Positions 1-9,662 are shown, numbered from the stretch's first letter. The stretch: DNA of 33,782 nucleotides from Xanthomonas pisi DSM 18956 (GCF_001010415.1 NZ_JPLE01000083.1:1-33782); one strand, 5' to 3'. Made by a program: numbers and translations. The notes: generated from the letters alone by a model not told the origin.

Positions 1-75
1 GGACGGAGGGCTGGGCTGGGTCGCGCAGGCGACAAGGCCGAGGGTGAGCAGGCAGGTCAGGGTGCGTCGAATCAT
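1..75 (-). CDS. Putative lipoprotein, 5' end only (cut by window edge)
   Basis: Reading the minus strand from ATG at 75 gives MIRRTLTCLLTLGLVACATQ and continues open to the window edge, 25 codons in all. This is a typical short lipoprotein signal peptide: two Arg, a Leu-rich core and the lipobox LVAC. The mature protein would be lipidated at Cys17 and sorted to the inner or outer membrane. Nothing of the functional domain is visible, so no function is assigned. No good Shine-Dalgarno sequence is seen before the ATG. Confidence 0.6.
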   Translation of the reverse strand, partial: MIRRTLTCLLTLGLVACATQPSPPS

Positions 76-531
76 CGGCCGAGGGTAACAGACATCAGAT
101 GAACTTCTGGCAATAAGGCCATGAAACGAAAGAGCTTTAGCCGAAGTCAAGGCGTGCCGCAGCATTGCTCGATGCGAACGGGTCACTCCCTTGGGCAGAC
201 GCGGCAAGAAAACCCCGGGCGCGCGCGGGCGGGACCGCGGGTCAGGGGCCAGGTGTCGAGGGAGCCCGGCAGCCCGCGGGCCGGGCGCAGCGGAATACGT
301 CTGGCGGGCGTGGCGGCGGCAATCGCCGCCGGCGTGGGATCGCAGTCTGCAGGCGCGCTACCAATGGCGCGGCACACGGCGTCGATGCCTCAGGACGGCC
401 CGATCACTCGACCGGTCGGTTCGACCGATCGGTGCCACGGCGGCAGACGCTGCAGCACCTCTCGGCGCTGCAGCGTTGCGGGAAAGAACAGCAGATCGGG
501 CGCAGCGCGAGGAGCGGCCGCGCCCGATCGG
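76..531. other. Intergenic region downstream of the polygalacturonase gene
   Basis: This stretch lies 3' of the polygalacturonase gene and 5' of the partial lipoprotein gene, both on the minus strand. Overlapping open frames exist on both strands but none has a ribosome binding site, a signal peptide or a recognisable domain. One imperfect hairpin, ACCGGTCGGT / ACCGATCGGT at 411-433, could help end polygalacturonase transcription, but no T-run follows it. The promoter of the partial lipoprotein gene should lie here; I could not identify it. Confidence 0.4.
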
Positions 532-1929
532 TCACAGTGCCGGGAAGCGCGGCGCCGTCGAGCAGGTCGGGATGGCACCACTGACTTGCACAGCGCCGGT
601 GGTGACATTGGTACCGGTCGGCGTCAGATCACTGTTGACCAGCCCGATCTGTGCGTCGCTGGCAGCGACGGCCGTGTTGCCTGTCGCAAGATTGGCCAGC
701 ACTAGGTCCAACGGCGTCTGCGCATCGAAGCCCTTCAGGATCCAACCCTTGCCCTTGAGGCCGGCATCGGCGGTGGTACGCAAACCGTTGACGACGATCT
801 CCTTGAAGCTGGGCTTGGTCCCGCCGGTACCGGACGCATAGAACGGGTTGATCACCAGCGGGCTGGTCACACCGAACAGGCAGGTATTGCGGTAGGTGAT
901 CAGGCTGACCGGGCCGCCCTTGACGATACTGGTCTTGATGCGCAGCCCGTTGTTGTCGGTACTGCGGTTACCGGCATCGTCGGTGGCGGTGATGACGTTG
1001 TTGTCGACCAGCACATTGTTGACCCCGAACATCACTTCGCTGCCGATCGAGATGCCGTGGGTGCCGTAGCAACGATTGTCGCGCACGGTGATGTTGCCGG
1101 ACTTGGAGGCGATGGTCTTGATCGCCACGCAATCGTCTCCGCCCATCACATCGTTGTCGACCAGACTGGCGTTGGTCACGCTGTCCAGATCCAGGCCATC
1201 GGTGTTGGGGCTGGTGGCCGGCGATTTCACCCGTACGCCCCAGATGGTCAGGCCATCGACAATATGCGCGAAGAAATGAAAGTACGCAGCGTTGATCAAG
1301 TTGATGTCGTACAGCGTAAACGCCGTGGAATTCTGCACCTTGATCAGGTCCGGGCTGTTCTGTACCTGACCGGCCGCCTTGGCGTTTTCGCCGAACTCCC
1401 ACCAGGTGGTGCTCTTGCCCAGCATGGTCAGATCGCCGCGGCCATCGATGGTGCCCTGACGCCCGCCGGTGCGGATGCCCATCACGCCCGACTTGGCTCC
1501 CTTGACGCTGATCAGCGGCGCGCAGCCGCCGCTCTTGGAACCTGCCACGCCGCAGCCGCTGCCGTAGTCGGCCGGATTGCGTGAGCCGTACAAGGTGACG
1601 CCCTGGTCGACCACCAGCGTGACGCCGCTGGGAATGGTCAGCGGGCCGGTCAGAAATGCGTTGCCGCTGCCGCCGGTCAGCAGCACGCTGCCGTTTTTGC
1701 AGGCATTGAGCGCGGCCTGGATGGTCTTGGTATCGGGTGGCGAGTGCTCGGTCGCATCGTCGAATTGACGCCCGGTCGGCGTCAGCCCAGCCTTCAAGGA
1801 CGGCGAACACGTGGCTGGAGGTACGGGTTGCGCGACAGCGCGGGTATCGCCGGTGGCGAAGGTGACGGCACTGGCCTGCGCGGACAGCAGCAGACAGACA
1901 CCGCCGACGGCGGCGGTTAGCAATTTCAT
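532..1929 (-). CDS. Secreted polygalacturonase, glycoside hydrolase family 28
   Basis: This 465-residue exo-enzyme hydrolyses alpha-1,4 bonds of homogalacturonan in plant pectin. The signal peptide runs from Met1 to about residue 21 (AQASA-VTF), which suits Sec export followed by type II secretion. The GH28 signature elements appear in order: NTDG near 242, the catalytic Asp pair in GGDDCVAIKT near 264, GTHGISIG near 292 and the RIK substrate motif near 329. An in-frame ATG at 1995 would add 22 residues before the signal peptide, so I prefer the ATG at 1929. A PIP box and -10 element lie upstream at 2012-2072. Xanthomonas campestris polygalacturonases PghA and PghB are reported to be HrpX/HrpG-controlled virulence factors. 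This gene is likely one of that group, but I cannot say which. Confidence 0.93.
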   Translation of the reverse strand: MKLLTAAVGGVCLLLSAQASAVTFATGDTRAVAQPVPPATCSPSLKAGLTPTGRQFDDATEHSPPDTKTIQAALNACKNGSVLLTGGSGNAFLTGPLTIPSGVTLVVDQGVTLYGSRNPADYGSGCGVAGSKSGGCAPLISVKGAKSGVMGIRTGGRQGTIDGRGDLTMLGKSTTWWEFGENAKAAGQVQNSPDLIKVQNSTAFTLYDINLINAAYFHFFAHIVDGLTIWGVRVKSPATSPNTDGLDLDSVTNASLVDNDVMGGDDCVAIKTIASKSGNITVRDNRCYGTHGISIGSEVMFGVNNVLVDNNVITATDDAGNRSTDNNGLRIKTSIVKGGPVSLITYRNTCLFGVTSPLVINPFYASGTGGTKPSFKEIVVNGLRTTADAGLKGKGWILKGFDAQTPLDLVLANLATGNTAVAASDAQIGLVNSDLTPTGTNVTTGAVQVSGAIPTCSTAPRFPAL

Positions 1930-2245
1930 GGAAAGAGGCACCCGAAAGAGGAATGGCGCGCACCTGCACAGGCCACGCGACGCGGCCGCCATCACTGCAG
2001 CGGCGTGGCGGACTCTACGGAGCGCGCCCCGCGCGTGCAGAACGCGAGCGAACCAAACGCCGCGCGCGCGAAGTCGGCCTGCATCGCCGTGCCGTCATTG
2101 CAATGCAGCGCGCAAAACGCGGGGTTGCCGATGCTTGGCCGGCGCGCTGACATACGCGTGTCGCATCGATCAGGGTTGCACTGCCACGCATGCCGCCGAC
2201 GCGTTACCTGCGCCGGCGCACGCACCGATGCGACCACGCGAGGCT
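1930..2245. other. Intergenic region carrying the polygalacturonase promoter
   Basis: The 316-base space between the end of rodA and the start of the polygalacturonase gene contains the PIP box and -10 element listed separately. The leader from the predicted transcription start to the ATG at 1929 would be about 75 bases. I see no clear rodA terminator and no further gene; the open frames here are shadows. Confidence 0.6.
2012..2072 (-). promoter_or_regulatory. PIP box and -10 element (HrpX-type promoter) for polygalacturonase
   Basis: On the minus strand, positions 2072-2048 read TTCGC-N15-TTCGC, a perfect plant-inducible promoter box, the site bound by the AraC-type activator HrpX. Exactly 30 bases further on lies TAGAGT (2017-2012), which fits the -10 consensus YANNNT at the usual 30-32 base distance. 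The predicted transcript starts near 2005, upstream of the polygalacturonase ATG at 1929. Box, spacing and target gene type all agree, so chance is an unlikely explanation. Confidence 0.85.
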
Positions 2246-3364
2246 TCAATATCCATGCACCGGTCGGTGCGTCTTCACTGCCATCACCAGGCCCAATCCG
2301 GCCAGCAACGACACCGCCGAGGTGCCGCCGTAACTCATCAACGGCATCGGCACGCCAACCACCGGCAGCAGGCCGGAGATCATGCCGCCGTTGACCAGCA
2401 CATAGACGAAGAACGCCAGGCCGGTGGCGCCTGCAACCAGGCGCGAATAGGTGTCGCGCGCCTGCGAGGCGATCCACAGGCAGCGGCCGATGACGATGAG
2501 ATACAGCGTGAGCACGGTGGCTACGCCGATCCAGCCGAATTCTTCGCTGAGCACCGAGAACGCAAAGTCGGTGGTCTGTTCGGGAATGAAGTTCAGATGC
2601 GATTGCGAGCCCAGTCCCCAGCCCTTGCCATCCAGCCCGCCGGAGCCAATGGCGATCTTGGACTGGATGATGTTCCAGCCGGCGCCGAGCGCGTCGTTCT
2701 CGGGGTTGAGGAACATCATGATGCGGTCCTTCTGGTAGGGCCGCAGCAACCAGAACCAGGCTACCGGCGCGGCCGCCGACACGCCGCCCAGGCCCACCGC
2801 CACCCACCACCACGGCAGGCCGGCCAGCAGCAGCACGAACACGCCGCTGGCGGCGATCAGCACGCCGGTGCCGAAGTCCGGCTGCAACATGATCAGCGCG
2901 GTGGGCACGCCGATGATCATGCAGGTGACCAACACGGTGGAGATGCGCGGCGGCAGCGGCATGCGGTGCAGATACCAGGCCGCCATCATCGGCAGGCTGA
3001 TCTTCAGCAGCTCGGCCGGCTGCAGATAGAACACTTTCAGATCCAGCCACTGCCGGCCGTATTTGCCGGTGCCCAGTGCGAACACCGCCAGCAACGGCAG
3101 CATCGACAGGCCATACACCCACGGCGTCCAGGCGCGCAGGCGTAGCACCGACATGCGCGAAATGCCCCACATCGCAGCCAGGCCGATGACGAAGCGCACG
3201 GCTTGCGCCATCACCAGATGATCGCCGTTGGCAGCGCCGCCGGCGCTCTTGAGCACCGACAGGCCGATCACCATCAGCGCGCCCAGCGCCAGGCACAGCA
3301 CCCAGTCCAGGCTGCGCGTGAAGCGCGCGGCCATGTCCACCAACCAGCGCGCGATGTCACTCAA
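2246..3364 (-). CDS. rodA: RodA, SEDS-family peptidoglycan glycosyltransferase
   Basis: RodA polymerises lipid II into glycan strands during cell elongation, working with the transpeptidase PBP2 encoded just upstream. The 372-residue protein is hydrophobic throughout, with about ten membrane segments, and contains SEDS features such as the LQPDFGTGVL stretch and the C-terminal MSYGGTSAVSLLAGLGLVM motif. The start is an unusual TTG at 3364, supported by AGGAG eight bases upstream and by overlap with the mrdA stop codon (TGA at 3363-3361), which suggests translational coupling. An internal Met at residue 11 is the alternative. It is the last gene of the mreBCD-mrdA-rodA operon. Confidence 0.95.
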   Translation of the reverse strand: MSDIARWLVDMAARFTRSLDWVLCLALGALMVIGLSVLKSAGGAANGDHLVMAQAVRFVIGLAAMWGISRMSVLRLRAWTPWVYGLSMLPLLAVFALGTGKYGRQWLDLKVFYLQPAELLKISLPMMAAWYLHRMPLPPRISTVLVTCMIIGVPTALIMLQPDFGTGVLIAASGVFVLLLAGLPWWWVAVGLGGVSAAAPVAWFWLLRPYQKDRIMMFLNPENDALGAGWNIIQSKIAIGSGGLDGKGWGLGSQSHLNFIPEQTTDFAFSVLSEEFGWIGVATVLTLYLIVIGRCLWIASQARDTYSRLVAGATGLAFFVYVLVNGGMISGLLPVVGVPMPLMSYGGTSAVSLLAGLGLVMAVKTHRPVHGY

Positions 3365-5421
3365 TGATCGGTCTCCTGCACCGCATCGGGCACATCCGGC
3401 ACCACCGGCTGCGCGGGCGTGGTGGGATCCAGTGCGACCGCGGTCTGGCCGATCACCACCGGCAATTCTTCCAGCGTGGCGGCTGCCGCATCGCCGGCCG
3501 CCCGTGCATCGGTGGCGCCGGCTTCGAACTGGTTGATGCCCACGGCGGTCATGCCGAGCTCGCTGTCCAACGGCAGGATGCCCGCGGGCATCTTGCCCAG
3601 CAGCCAGGCGTCGAAGATCTTGCGGGCGATCGGCGCTGCCGAGCTGGTGCCGAAACCACCGCCCTCCACCGCCACCGCCACCGCGATGACCGGGTTGTCG
3701 GCCGGTGCGAAGCCGACGAACAGGCCTCGGTGGCGCAGGTGCAGCGGCAGGCTGCGCGGGTCCACGGCGGCCACGCCCTTGCGGCTGACCACCTGCGCGG
3801 TGCCGGTCTTGCCGGCCATCTGGTACGGCGCGCCGGGGGTGATGGCATAGCCGGTGCCGCCCGGGCGCATGGTGTCCATCATGCCCTCGCGCACCACCTG
3901 CAGGTGCGCCGCGCTCGGGCTGATCGGCTTGCCCGGCGGCTGGATCATCGGCTGCCAGGGGTGGTCGAAGCCGGTGCGCTGCTCCAGCACCAGGTGCGGG
4001 CGCAGCAGCAGGCCGCTGGCGATCGCCGACACCCCGCGCACCAGTTGCAGCGGGGTCACCTTCCAGTCGCCCTGGCCGATGGCGATGTTGACGGTGTCGC
4101 CGGGATACCAGCGCTCCTTGCGTGTCTTGTACTTGTAGGCCGGCGACGGCAGGATGCCGCCGATTTCGCCCAGCAGGTCCACCCCGGTGGGCGCGCCGAA
4201 CCCGTACCCGCCCATGTACTGGTCGAAGCGCTCGATGCCCATATCCACCGCCAGGCGGTAGTAGTAGGTGTTGACCGATTGGGCGATGGACTTGCGCAGA
4301 TCGGTCCAGCCATGGCCGCCGCGATGCGAGTCGCCCCAGCCGCGGCTGACGCCGGGCAGGTAGAACATGCCGGTGGAGAGCACGCGGTCTTCCGGCCGGC
4401 GCAGGCCGCTATCGAGCCCCGCCAGGGCGATCAGCGGCTTGAGCGTGGAACCCGGCGCCACGCCACCCAGCACCAGCCGGTTGAACTGCGGCCGCGACGG
4501 ATTGTCGTTGAGCATGCGGAAATCGGTATGCGAGATGCCGTTGACGAACAGGTTGGGGTCGTAGCTGGGCAGGCTGACCATGCCCAGGATCTCGCCGGTA
4601 CGCGGGTCCATCGCAATGGCCGCACCTTCGTGTTCGCCGAACGCGGCCACCATCGCACGCTGCAGATCGGCATCCACCGATAGCCGCAGGTCCGCGCCCG
4701 ACTGCGGCGCGACCCGCCCGACGGTGCGGATCGCGCGGCCCTGCACATTGGTTTCGACCTGTTCGTAACCCACCTGCCCGCGCAGGTCCTGTTCGTAATA
4801 GCGCTCCAGCCCGGACTTGCCCATGTGGGTGAGCGCGGCATTGCCCTCGCCCAGCACCGCCAGGTCCTTCTCGTCGATGCGGCCGACGTAGCCGATGATG
4901 TGCGCGAACAGCGGCCCGTACGGGTAGCGCCGGGTCAGGTAGGGCTCCAGCTCCACCCCGGGGAAGCGCCAGCGCTCCACCGCAAAGCGCGCCATTTCCT
5001 CATCGCTCATGCGCAGCTTGAGGGTGACCGGCAGGAAGCTACGGCGCGCGCGCCGCTCGCGATTGAAGCGCTCCAGATCCTCCGGCGCGATCGGGATCAC
5101 CTTGCCCAGCGCGGCCAGCATGGCGTCCATGTCGGCGACCTTGTCGGGGGTCACGTCCAGGCGGAAGGCCGGCACGTTCTCGGCCAGCAGCCGGCCGGTG
5201 CGGTCGTAGATCATGCCGCGCCCGGGCACCACCGGCTTGGGCTTGATGCGGTTGGCTTCCGAGCGGGTGGCATAGACCTCGTGGTCGAGCACCTGCAGCT
5301 TGAAATACCAGCCGCCCAGGCCGACCAGGCAGATCACCACCATCACAAAGCCCAGCACCGCGCGACGGCGGAACTGCTCGGCCTCGGCATGCGGGTTCTT
5401 GGGCTGACGCCGACCGTGCAT
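3361..5421 (-). CDS. mrdA: Penicillin-binding protein 2, elongation-specific transpeptidase
   Basis: PBP2 cross-links peptidoglycan along the lateral wall in the Rod complex with RodA, MreB, MreC and MreD. The 686-residue protein has one N-terminal membrane anchor (about 24-44), a pedestal domain and a class B transpeptidase domain. The catalytic motifs are STLK near 325 with the active serine, SVN near 381 and KTGT near 535. The C-terminus extends about 50 residues past the transpeptidase fold as an Ala/Val/Pro-rich tail. The ATG at 5421 lies three bases after the mreD stop, and the 3' end overlaps the rodA start. This protein is the target of mecillinam-type beta-lactams. Confidence 0.96.
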   Translation of the reverse strand: MHGRRQPKNPHAEAEQFRRRAVLGFVMVVICLVGLGGWYFKLQVLDHEVYATRSEANRIKPKPVVPGRGMIYDRTGRLLAENVPAFRLDVTPDKVADMDAMLAALGKVIPIAPEDLERFNRERRARRSFLPVTLKLRMSDEEMARFAVERWRFPGVELEPYLTRRYPYGPLFAHIIGYVGRIDEKDLAVLGEGNAALTHMGKSGLERYYEQDLRGQVGYEQVETNVQGRAIRTVGRVAPQSGADLRLSVDADLQRAMVAAFGEHEGAAIAMDPRTGEILGMVSLPSYDPNLFVNGISHTDFRMLNDNPSRPQFNRLVLGGVAPGSTLKPLIALAGLDSGLRRPEDRVLSTGMFYLPGVSRGWGDSHRGGHGWTDLRKSIAQSVNTYYYRLAVDMGIERFDQYMGGYGFGAPTGVDLLGEIGGILPSPAYKYKTRKERWYPGDTVNIAIGQGDWKVTPLQLVRGVSAIASGLLLRPHLVLEQRTGFDHPWQPMIQPPGKPISPSAAHLQVVREGMMDTMRPGGTGYAITPGAPYQMAGKTGTAQVVSRKGVAAVDPRSLPLHLRHRGLFVGFAPADNPVIAVAVAVEGGGFGTSSAAPIARKIFDAWLLGKMPAGILPLDSELGMTAVGINQFEAGATDARAAGDAAAATLEELPVVIGQTAVALDPTTPAQPVVPDVPDAVQETDH

Positions 5422-5424
5422 GGG

Positions 5425-5910
5425 CTACTTCTTGCTCCGCTTGCCCAGCCGCAGCGCATCCAGCAACACGAACAACGGCGGCCACAGCGCCATGCCCAGC
5501 AGCGGCGCCCACCAGTAGCTCCACGGCAGGGTCGGCTCGCCCACCGCCAGATGCACGGCCGAGGAGACGATGCGGTCGTTGAGCAGCAGCCCGCCGATCG
5601 CCAGCGCCTGCTGCGAGACCGGGAAAAACCGCATCCGCGCACGGAAGCGCTGCAGGATGAAGGTCATGATCACCAGCCGCAGCGCCTGCTCGCCCAGCAG
5701 CCCGCCGTACAGCAGGTCGGCCAGCACACCGGCTACGAAAGCCACACCCAGGCCCACCCGATCCGGTTCCTCGATCACCCAGTAGGCCAGCACCAGCGCC
5801 ACCCAGTACGGACGCAGCGGCTGCACCACCGCCGGCAACGGCAGCAGGCCCAGCACCAGCGCAATGACGATGCTCGCCGGCAGGATCCAGGTGTTGCGCA
5901 TGCGGGTCAT
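5425..5910 (-). CDS. mreD: MreD, rod shape-determining membrane protein
   Basis: MreD is a small integral membrane protein (161 residues) of the elongasome that links the MreB filament to the wall synthases. It shows about five hydrophobic segments, beginning with ILPASIVIALVLGLLPLPAV, and a basic C-terminus ending in GKRSKK. The ATG at 5910 overlaps the mreC stop as ATGA, and GGAGA lies eight bases upstream within the end of mreC, so translation is probably coupled. Length and position are typical for the family. Confidence 0.93.
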   Translation of the reverse strand: MTRMRNTWILPASIVIALVLGLLPLPAVVQPLRPYWVALVLAYWVIEEPDRVGLGVAFVAGVLADLLYGGLLGEQALRLVIMTFILQRFRARMRFFPVSQQALAIGGLLLNDRIVSSAVHLAVGEPTLPWSYWWAPLLGMALWPPLFVLLDALRLGKRSKK

Positions 5911-7184
5911 TGGTCCGTCTCCGTTGGAGCCGGACGGGATTGGGGATTGGGGATTGGGGATTGGCTGGAAGCAGCGCCCTGTGGTGGGGACGAACGGGAA
6001 TCGGGATTCGGGCCGTTGGATGCGGTCGATGAGGGACGGCGGGCGGGCGTGCTGGCCAGGCGGCCGGACGCTGGCGCACTGGACGGCTGCGCGCCGGACG
6101 CGGCAGGTGTCGCTGCGGACCGTGCAGGCGGCGCGGTGCCAGTGCCAGTGCCAGTGCCGGATGCCGCGGTGGCCGTGGGGCGGGCGGTATCAGTCGCTGC
6201 GTTGGAAACCCCGCCCGCCGGCGTGCGCGGTGTTGCAGTCACCGGCGCGCCGGCCGCCGCCGCGACGCCGTTGCTGTTGCTGTTGCTGTTGCCGTTACCA
6301 ATCCCAACTCCCGACTCCCCAATCCCGGCCCCAGGCACCACCCGCAGCGGCTTGCCGGCGCGCAGCAGCAGCACATCGCGGCCACGGTCCAGTTTGGCGG
6401 CCGGGGTCAGCTCGCCGACCAGGAAGGCGTGGGTGTCGTCGGGATGCAGTTCGGAGACCTTGCCGACCGGGAAGCCGGCCGGGAAGCGGCCGCCCAGGCC
6501 GGAGGTGACGATTTCATCGCCCACCTGCACGCCGGCGCTCAGCGGGATGTCGCGCAGCTCCAGGCGGTCGCCGCGGCCATAGACGATCAGGCGCACGCCG
6601 TTGCGCGCCACGCTGACCGGCACCGCGTGGTCGGGGTCGGTCAGCAGCAGCACGGTCGAATGCAGCGGGGTCACTTCGATCACCTGGCCCATCAGGCCGC
6701 CGGCATCGATCACCGCCTGGCCCATCAGTACGCCATCGCGGCTGCCGGCATCCAGCAGCAGACGCTGACGGGTCGGGTCCAGGTCGATATCCAGGATCGG
6801 CGCCAGCTGCACGTCCAGGCCACGACGCTCGGCCACGTTGAGCAGCTCGCGCAGCTGCGCATTATCCAGCGCGGCGGTCTGCAGCCGGGTCAGGCGCGCA
6901 TTGGCGACCAGCAGCTGATTGCGCAGGTCGCGGGTTTCCTCCACCAGTTGCGCGTGCGTTGCGGCGTTGTCGCGTACCTGCGACCCGATACGCCCCGGCA
7001 ACCCGGCCACCGCCCAGATCGGCTGGATCAGCAGATTGGCCTGCATCCGCAGCTGGCTCAGCCAGCTGCCGCGGCTATCGAGCGCGATCAACGCGATCGC
7101 CAGCACCAGATAGACCAGCAGCCGCAGCGTGGAGGTGACTTCGCCCGGACGGGAGGCGACGGGAGGACCGGCGTAGGAGGGCAC
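5907..7184 (-). CDS. mreC: MreC, rod shape-determining protein with long low-complexity tail
   Basis: MreC is a bitopic periplasmic protein that bridges MreB/MreD and PBP2. Residues about 20-38 form the membrane anchor, 68-110 a coiled coil and roughly 115-285 the two beta-barrel domains, with LLLTDPDHAVPVSVARNG and FPAGFPVGKV typical of the family. The protein is 425 residues, longer than most MreC proteins. The last 130 or so are disordered Ala/Pro/Ser/Thr-rich sequence with NSNSNSN and GTGTGTGT runs encoded by short tandem repeats. Two heptamer repeat tracts in opposite orientation lie inside this tail, at 5936-5963 and 6298-6325. The start is GTG at 7184 without a strong ribosome binding site, so it is less certain than the rest. 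Confidence 0.93.
   Translation of the reverse strand: MPSYAGPPVASRPGEVTSTLRLLVYLVLAIALIALDSRGSWLSQLRMQANLLIQPIWAVAGLPGRIGSQVRDNAATHAQLVEETRDLRNQLLVANARLTRLQTAALDNAQLRELLNVAERRGLDVQLAPILDIDLDPTRQRLLLDAGSRDGVLMGQAVIDAGGLMGQVIEVTPLHSTVLLLTDPDHAVPVSVARNGVRLIVYGRGDRLELRDIPLSAGVQVGDEIVTSGLGGRFPAGFPVGKVSELHPDDTHAFLVGELTPAAKLDRGRDVLLLRAGKPLRVVPGAGIGESGVGIGNGNSNSNSNGVAAAAGAPVTATPRTPAGGVSNAATDTARPTATAASGTGTGTGTAPPARSAATPAASGAQPSSAPASGRLASTPARRPSSTASNGPNPDSRSSPPQGAASSQSPIPNPQSRPAPTETDQ
5936..6325. repeat. Heptamer tracts and microsatellites inside the mreC tail
   Basis: Positions 5936-5963 are four perfect copies of GGGATTG, and 5997-6010 holds two related heptamers. Positions 6298-6325 hold four degenerate copies in the opposite orientation (CCAATCC type). 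Between them lie a hexamer run (CCAGTG type) around 6138-6160 and a TTGCTG-type run around 6270-6290. The same heptamer family occurs at 7195-7222, 7321-7355, 13064-13124 and 13692-13719 in non-coding DNA. Because seven is not a multiple of three, gain or loss of one heptamer would change the mreC reading frame just before its stop codon. Confidence 0.85.
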
Positions 7185-7194
7185 TGTCAGGGCC

Positions 7195-7355
7195 GGGATT
7201 GGGGATTCGGAATTGGGGATTCGGGGAGCGGTTGGCTGGCCCCGAGACGAATGCGGCTAACACGTGAATCAGCGGAACTGCGCGGCAATCCCGCCGGGCA
7301 GTAGGCAGGAACCGCTTTTGCGAATCCCGAATGCCGACTCCCCAATCCCGAACGC
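7195..7355. repeat. Opposed heptamer tracts between mreC and mreB
   Basis: The 172-base mreC-mreB gap is bracketed by GGGATTG-type heptamers at 7195-7222 (four copies) and the reverse-complement type (CGAATCC, CCAATCC) at 7321-7355 (five degenerate copies). The two tracts could pair as a long imperfect stem. The left tract shares a 22-base identical stretch with the tract at 13104-13125. No gene and no convincing terminator is seen in this gap. Confidence 0.8.
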
Positions 7356-7356
7356 T

Positions 7357-8478
<1,122 letters not shown>

Positions 8479-8679
8479 CTAGCCTAGCAATCCCCCCCGG
8501 TGCGGGCAAGGAAAAATCGGTTATCCCGGCCCGGTTTTCATGTGCCGGTCACGCCGGGCATGGCACGCGGTTGTGGCCCTGATCGATCACAGCCGTTACC
8601 CTTTGCGCCGCGGCGTTGGCGCCGTCCCGCCGCCATGCCGGCAACTGGCGGGTATTTCCTTACGCAAAGGCCTGACTCG

Positions 8680-9612
8680 ATGTCCGCACTGATCTGTGGT
8701 TCCCTCGCCTACGACACCATCATGGTGTTTCCGGACCAGTTCAAGAACCACATCCTGCCGGACAAGGTGCACATCCTGAATGTGTCGTTCCTGGTCCCGC
8801 GCATGCGCCGCGAGTTCGGCGGCTGCGCCGGCAACATCGCCTACAACCTGCACCTGCTCGGCGGCGCGCCGATCCCGATGGGTACCGTGGGCCAGGACTT
8901 CGGCCCGTATCGCGAACACTTCGAAACCCTGGGCATCGACCTGTCGCGGGTGAAGATCATCGACGACCTGTTCACCCCGCAGGCCTTCATCACCACCGAC
9001 CACGACAACAACCAGATCACCGCGTTCCATCCGGGCGCGATGATGCGCAGCTACGAAAACCACGTGAAGGACGTGCCGGGCGTGACCCTGGGCCTGGTCG
9101 GCCCGGACGGGCGCGAAGGCATGATCCAGAACGCGGAAGAGTTCGCTGCCGGCGGCATTCCCTTCATCTTCGACCCCGGCCAGGCGATGCCGTTGTTCAA
9201 CGGACCGGAACTGCGCGAATTCATCGAACAAGCCGACTACGTCGTGGTCAACGACTACGAGTCCAACCTGCTGCAGGAACGCACCGGCTGGAACGAGAAG
9301 GACATCGTGTCGCGCGTGCAGGCCTATATCACCACGCAGGGCCCCAAGGGCGCGCTGGTGCATACGCCGGAAAAGACCTACGACATTCCGCCGGCGCACG
9401 AGCGCCGCGTGGTCGACCCCACCGGCTGCGGCGATGCGTTCCGCGCCGGCCTGATCTACGGCATCCAGCACAACTACGACTGGCTGACCATCGGGCGCAT
9501 GGGCAACCTGATGGGCGCGCTGAAGGTGGAACACCCCGGCACCCAGAACCAGCGCTTCGACTTCGCCGAGTTCAACGACCAGTTCAAGCAGCAGTTCGGT
9601 TACGCGTTGTAA
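8680..9612 (+). CDS. Adenosine kinase, PfkB family
   Basis: This cytoplasmic enzyme, 310 residues, belongs to the PfkB (ribokinase) family and probably phosphorylates adenosine to AMP. PfkB signature 1 is GGCAGNIAYNLHLLGG (about 46-61). Signature 2 is DPTGCGDAFRAGL (near 247), with the catalytic Asp and an anion-hole glycine pair in the form GCGD rather than the common GAGD. The ATG at 8680 is chosen because AAAGG precedes it by nine bases and the upstream in-frame extension has no family features. An adenosine kinase has been reported in X. campestris pv. campestris as affecting exopolysaccharide and virulence; I think this is its orthologue. Substrate choice is from family resemblance and not proven here. 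Confidence 0.88.
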   Translation: MSALICGSLAYDTIMVFPDQFKNHILPDKVHILNVSFLVPRMRREFGGCAGNIAYNLHLLGGAPIPMGTVGQDFGPYREHFETLGIDLSRVKIIDDLFTPQAFITTDHDNNQITAFHPGAMMRSYENHVKDVPGVTLGLVGPDGREGMIQNAEEFAAGGIPFIFDPGQAMPLFNGPELREFIEQADYVVVNDYESNLLQERTGWNEKDIVSRVQAYITTQGPKGALVHTPEKTYDIPPAHERRVVDPTGCGDAFRAGLIYGIQHNYDWLTIGRMGNLMGALKVEHPGTQNQRFDFAEFNDQFKQQFGYAL

Positions 9613-9640
9613 GCGCGGCCCGGAGCGCGCCGAGCGAACA

Positions 9641-9662
9641 GCCCGGCACCCGCTTGCCGGGC
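9641..9662 (+). terminator. Hairpin after the adenosine kinase gene
   Basis: GCCCGGCA (9641-9648) and TGCCGGGC (9655-9662) form a perfect 8-bp GC-rich stem with a six-base loop 29 bases past the stop codon. Only a weak T content follows (CGCTTGTGT), so an intrinsic terminator is plausible but not certain. Confidence 0.5.

Noticed and set aside
411..433. Hairpin after the polygalacturonase gene as terminator
   Set aside because: The stem has a mismatch and no T-run follows on the transcribed strand, so it is only mentioned in the intergenic entry.
121..705. Overlapping plus-strand frames at the start of the window
   Set aside because: They run into the polygalacturonase gene on the other strand, are Arg-rich and lack any start signal.
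3364..4683. 439-codon plus-strand frame opposite mrdA
   Set aside because: It is a complement of a strongly supported gene with the same shadow composition and no independent evidence.
5936..5963. Heptamer tract as a CRISPR array
   Set aside because: The units are 7 bases, contiguous and without spacers; no cas genes are present.
4825..6582. 585-codon plus-strand frame
   Set aside because: It is antisense to mrdA, mreD and mreC, has His/Gln/Arg-rich shadow composition typical of high-GC antisense frames, and has no ribosome binding site or domain.
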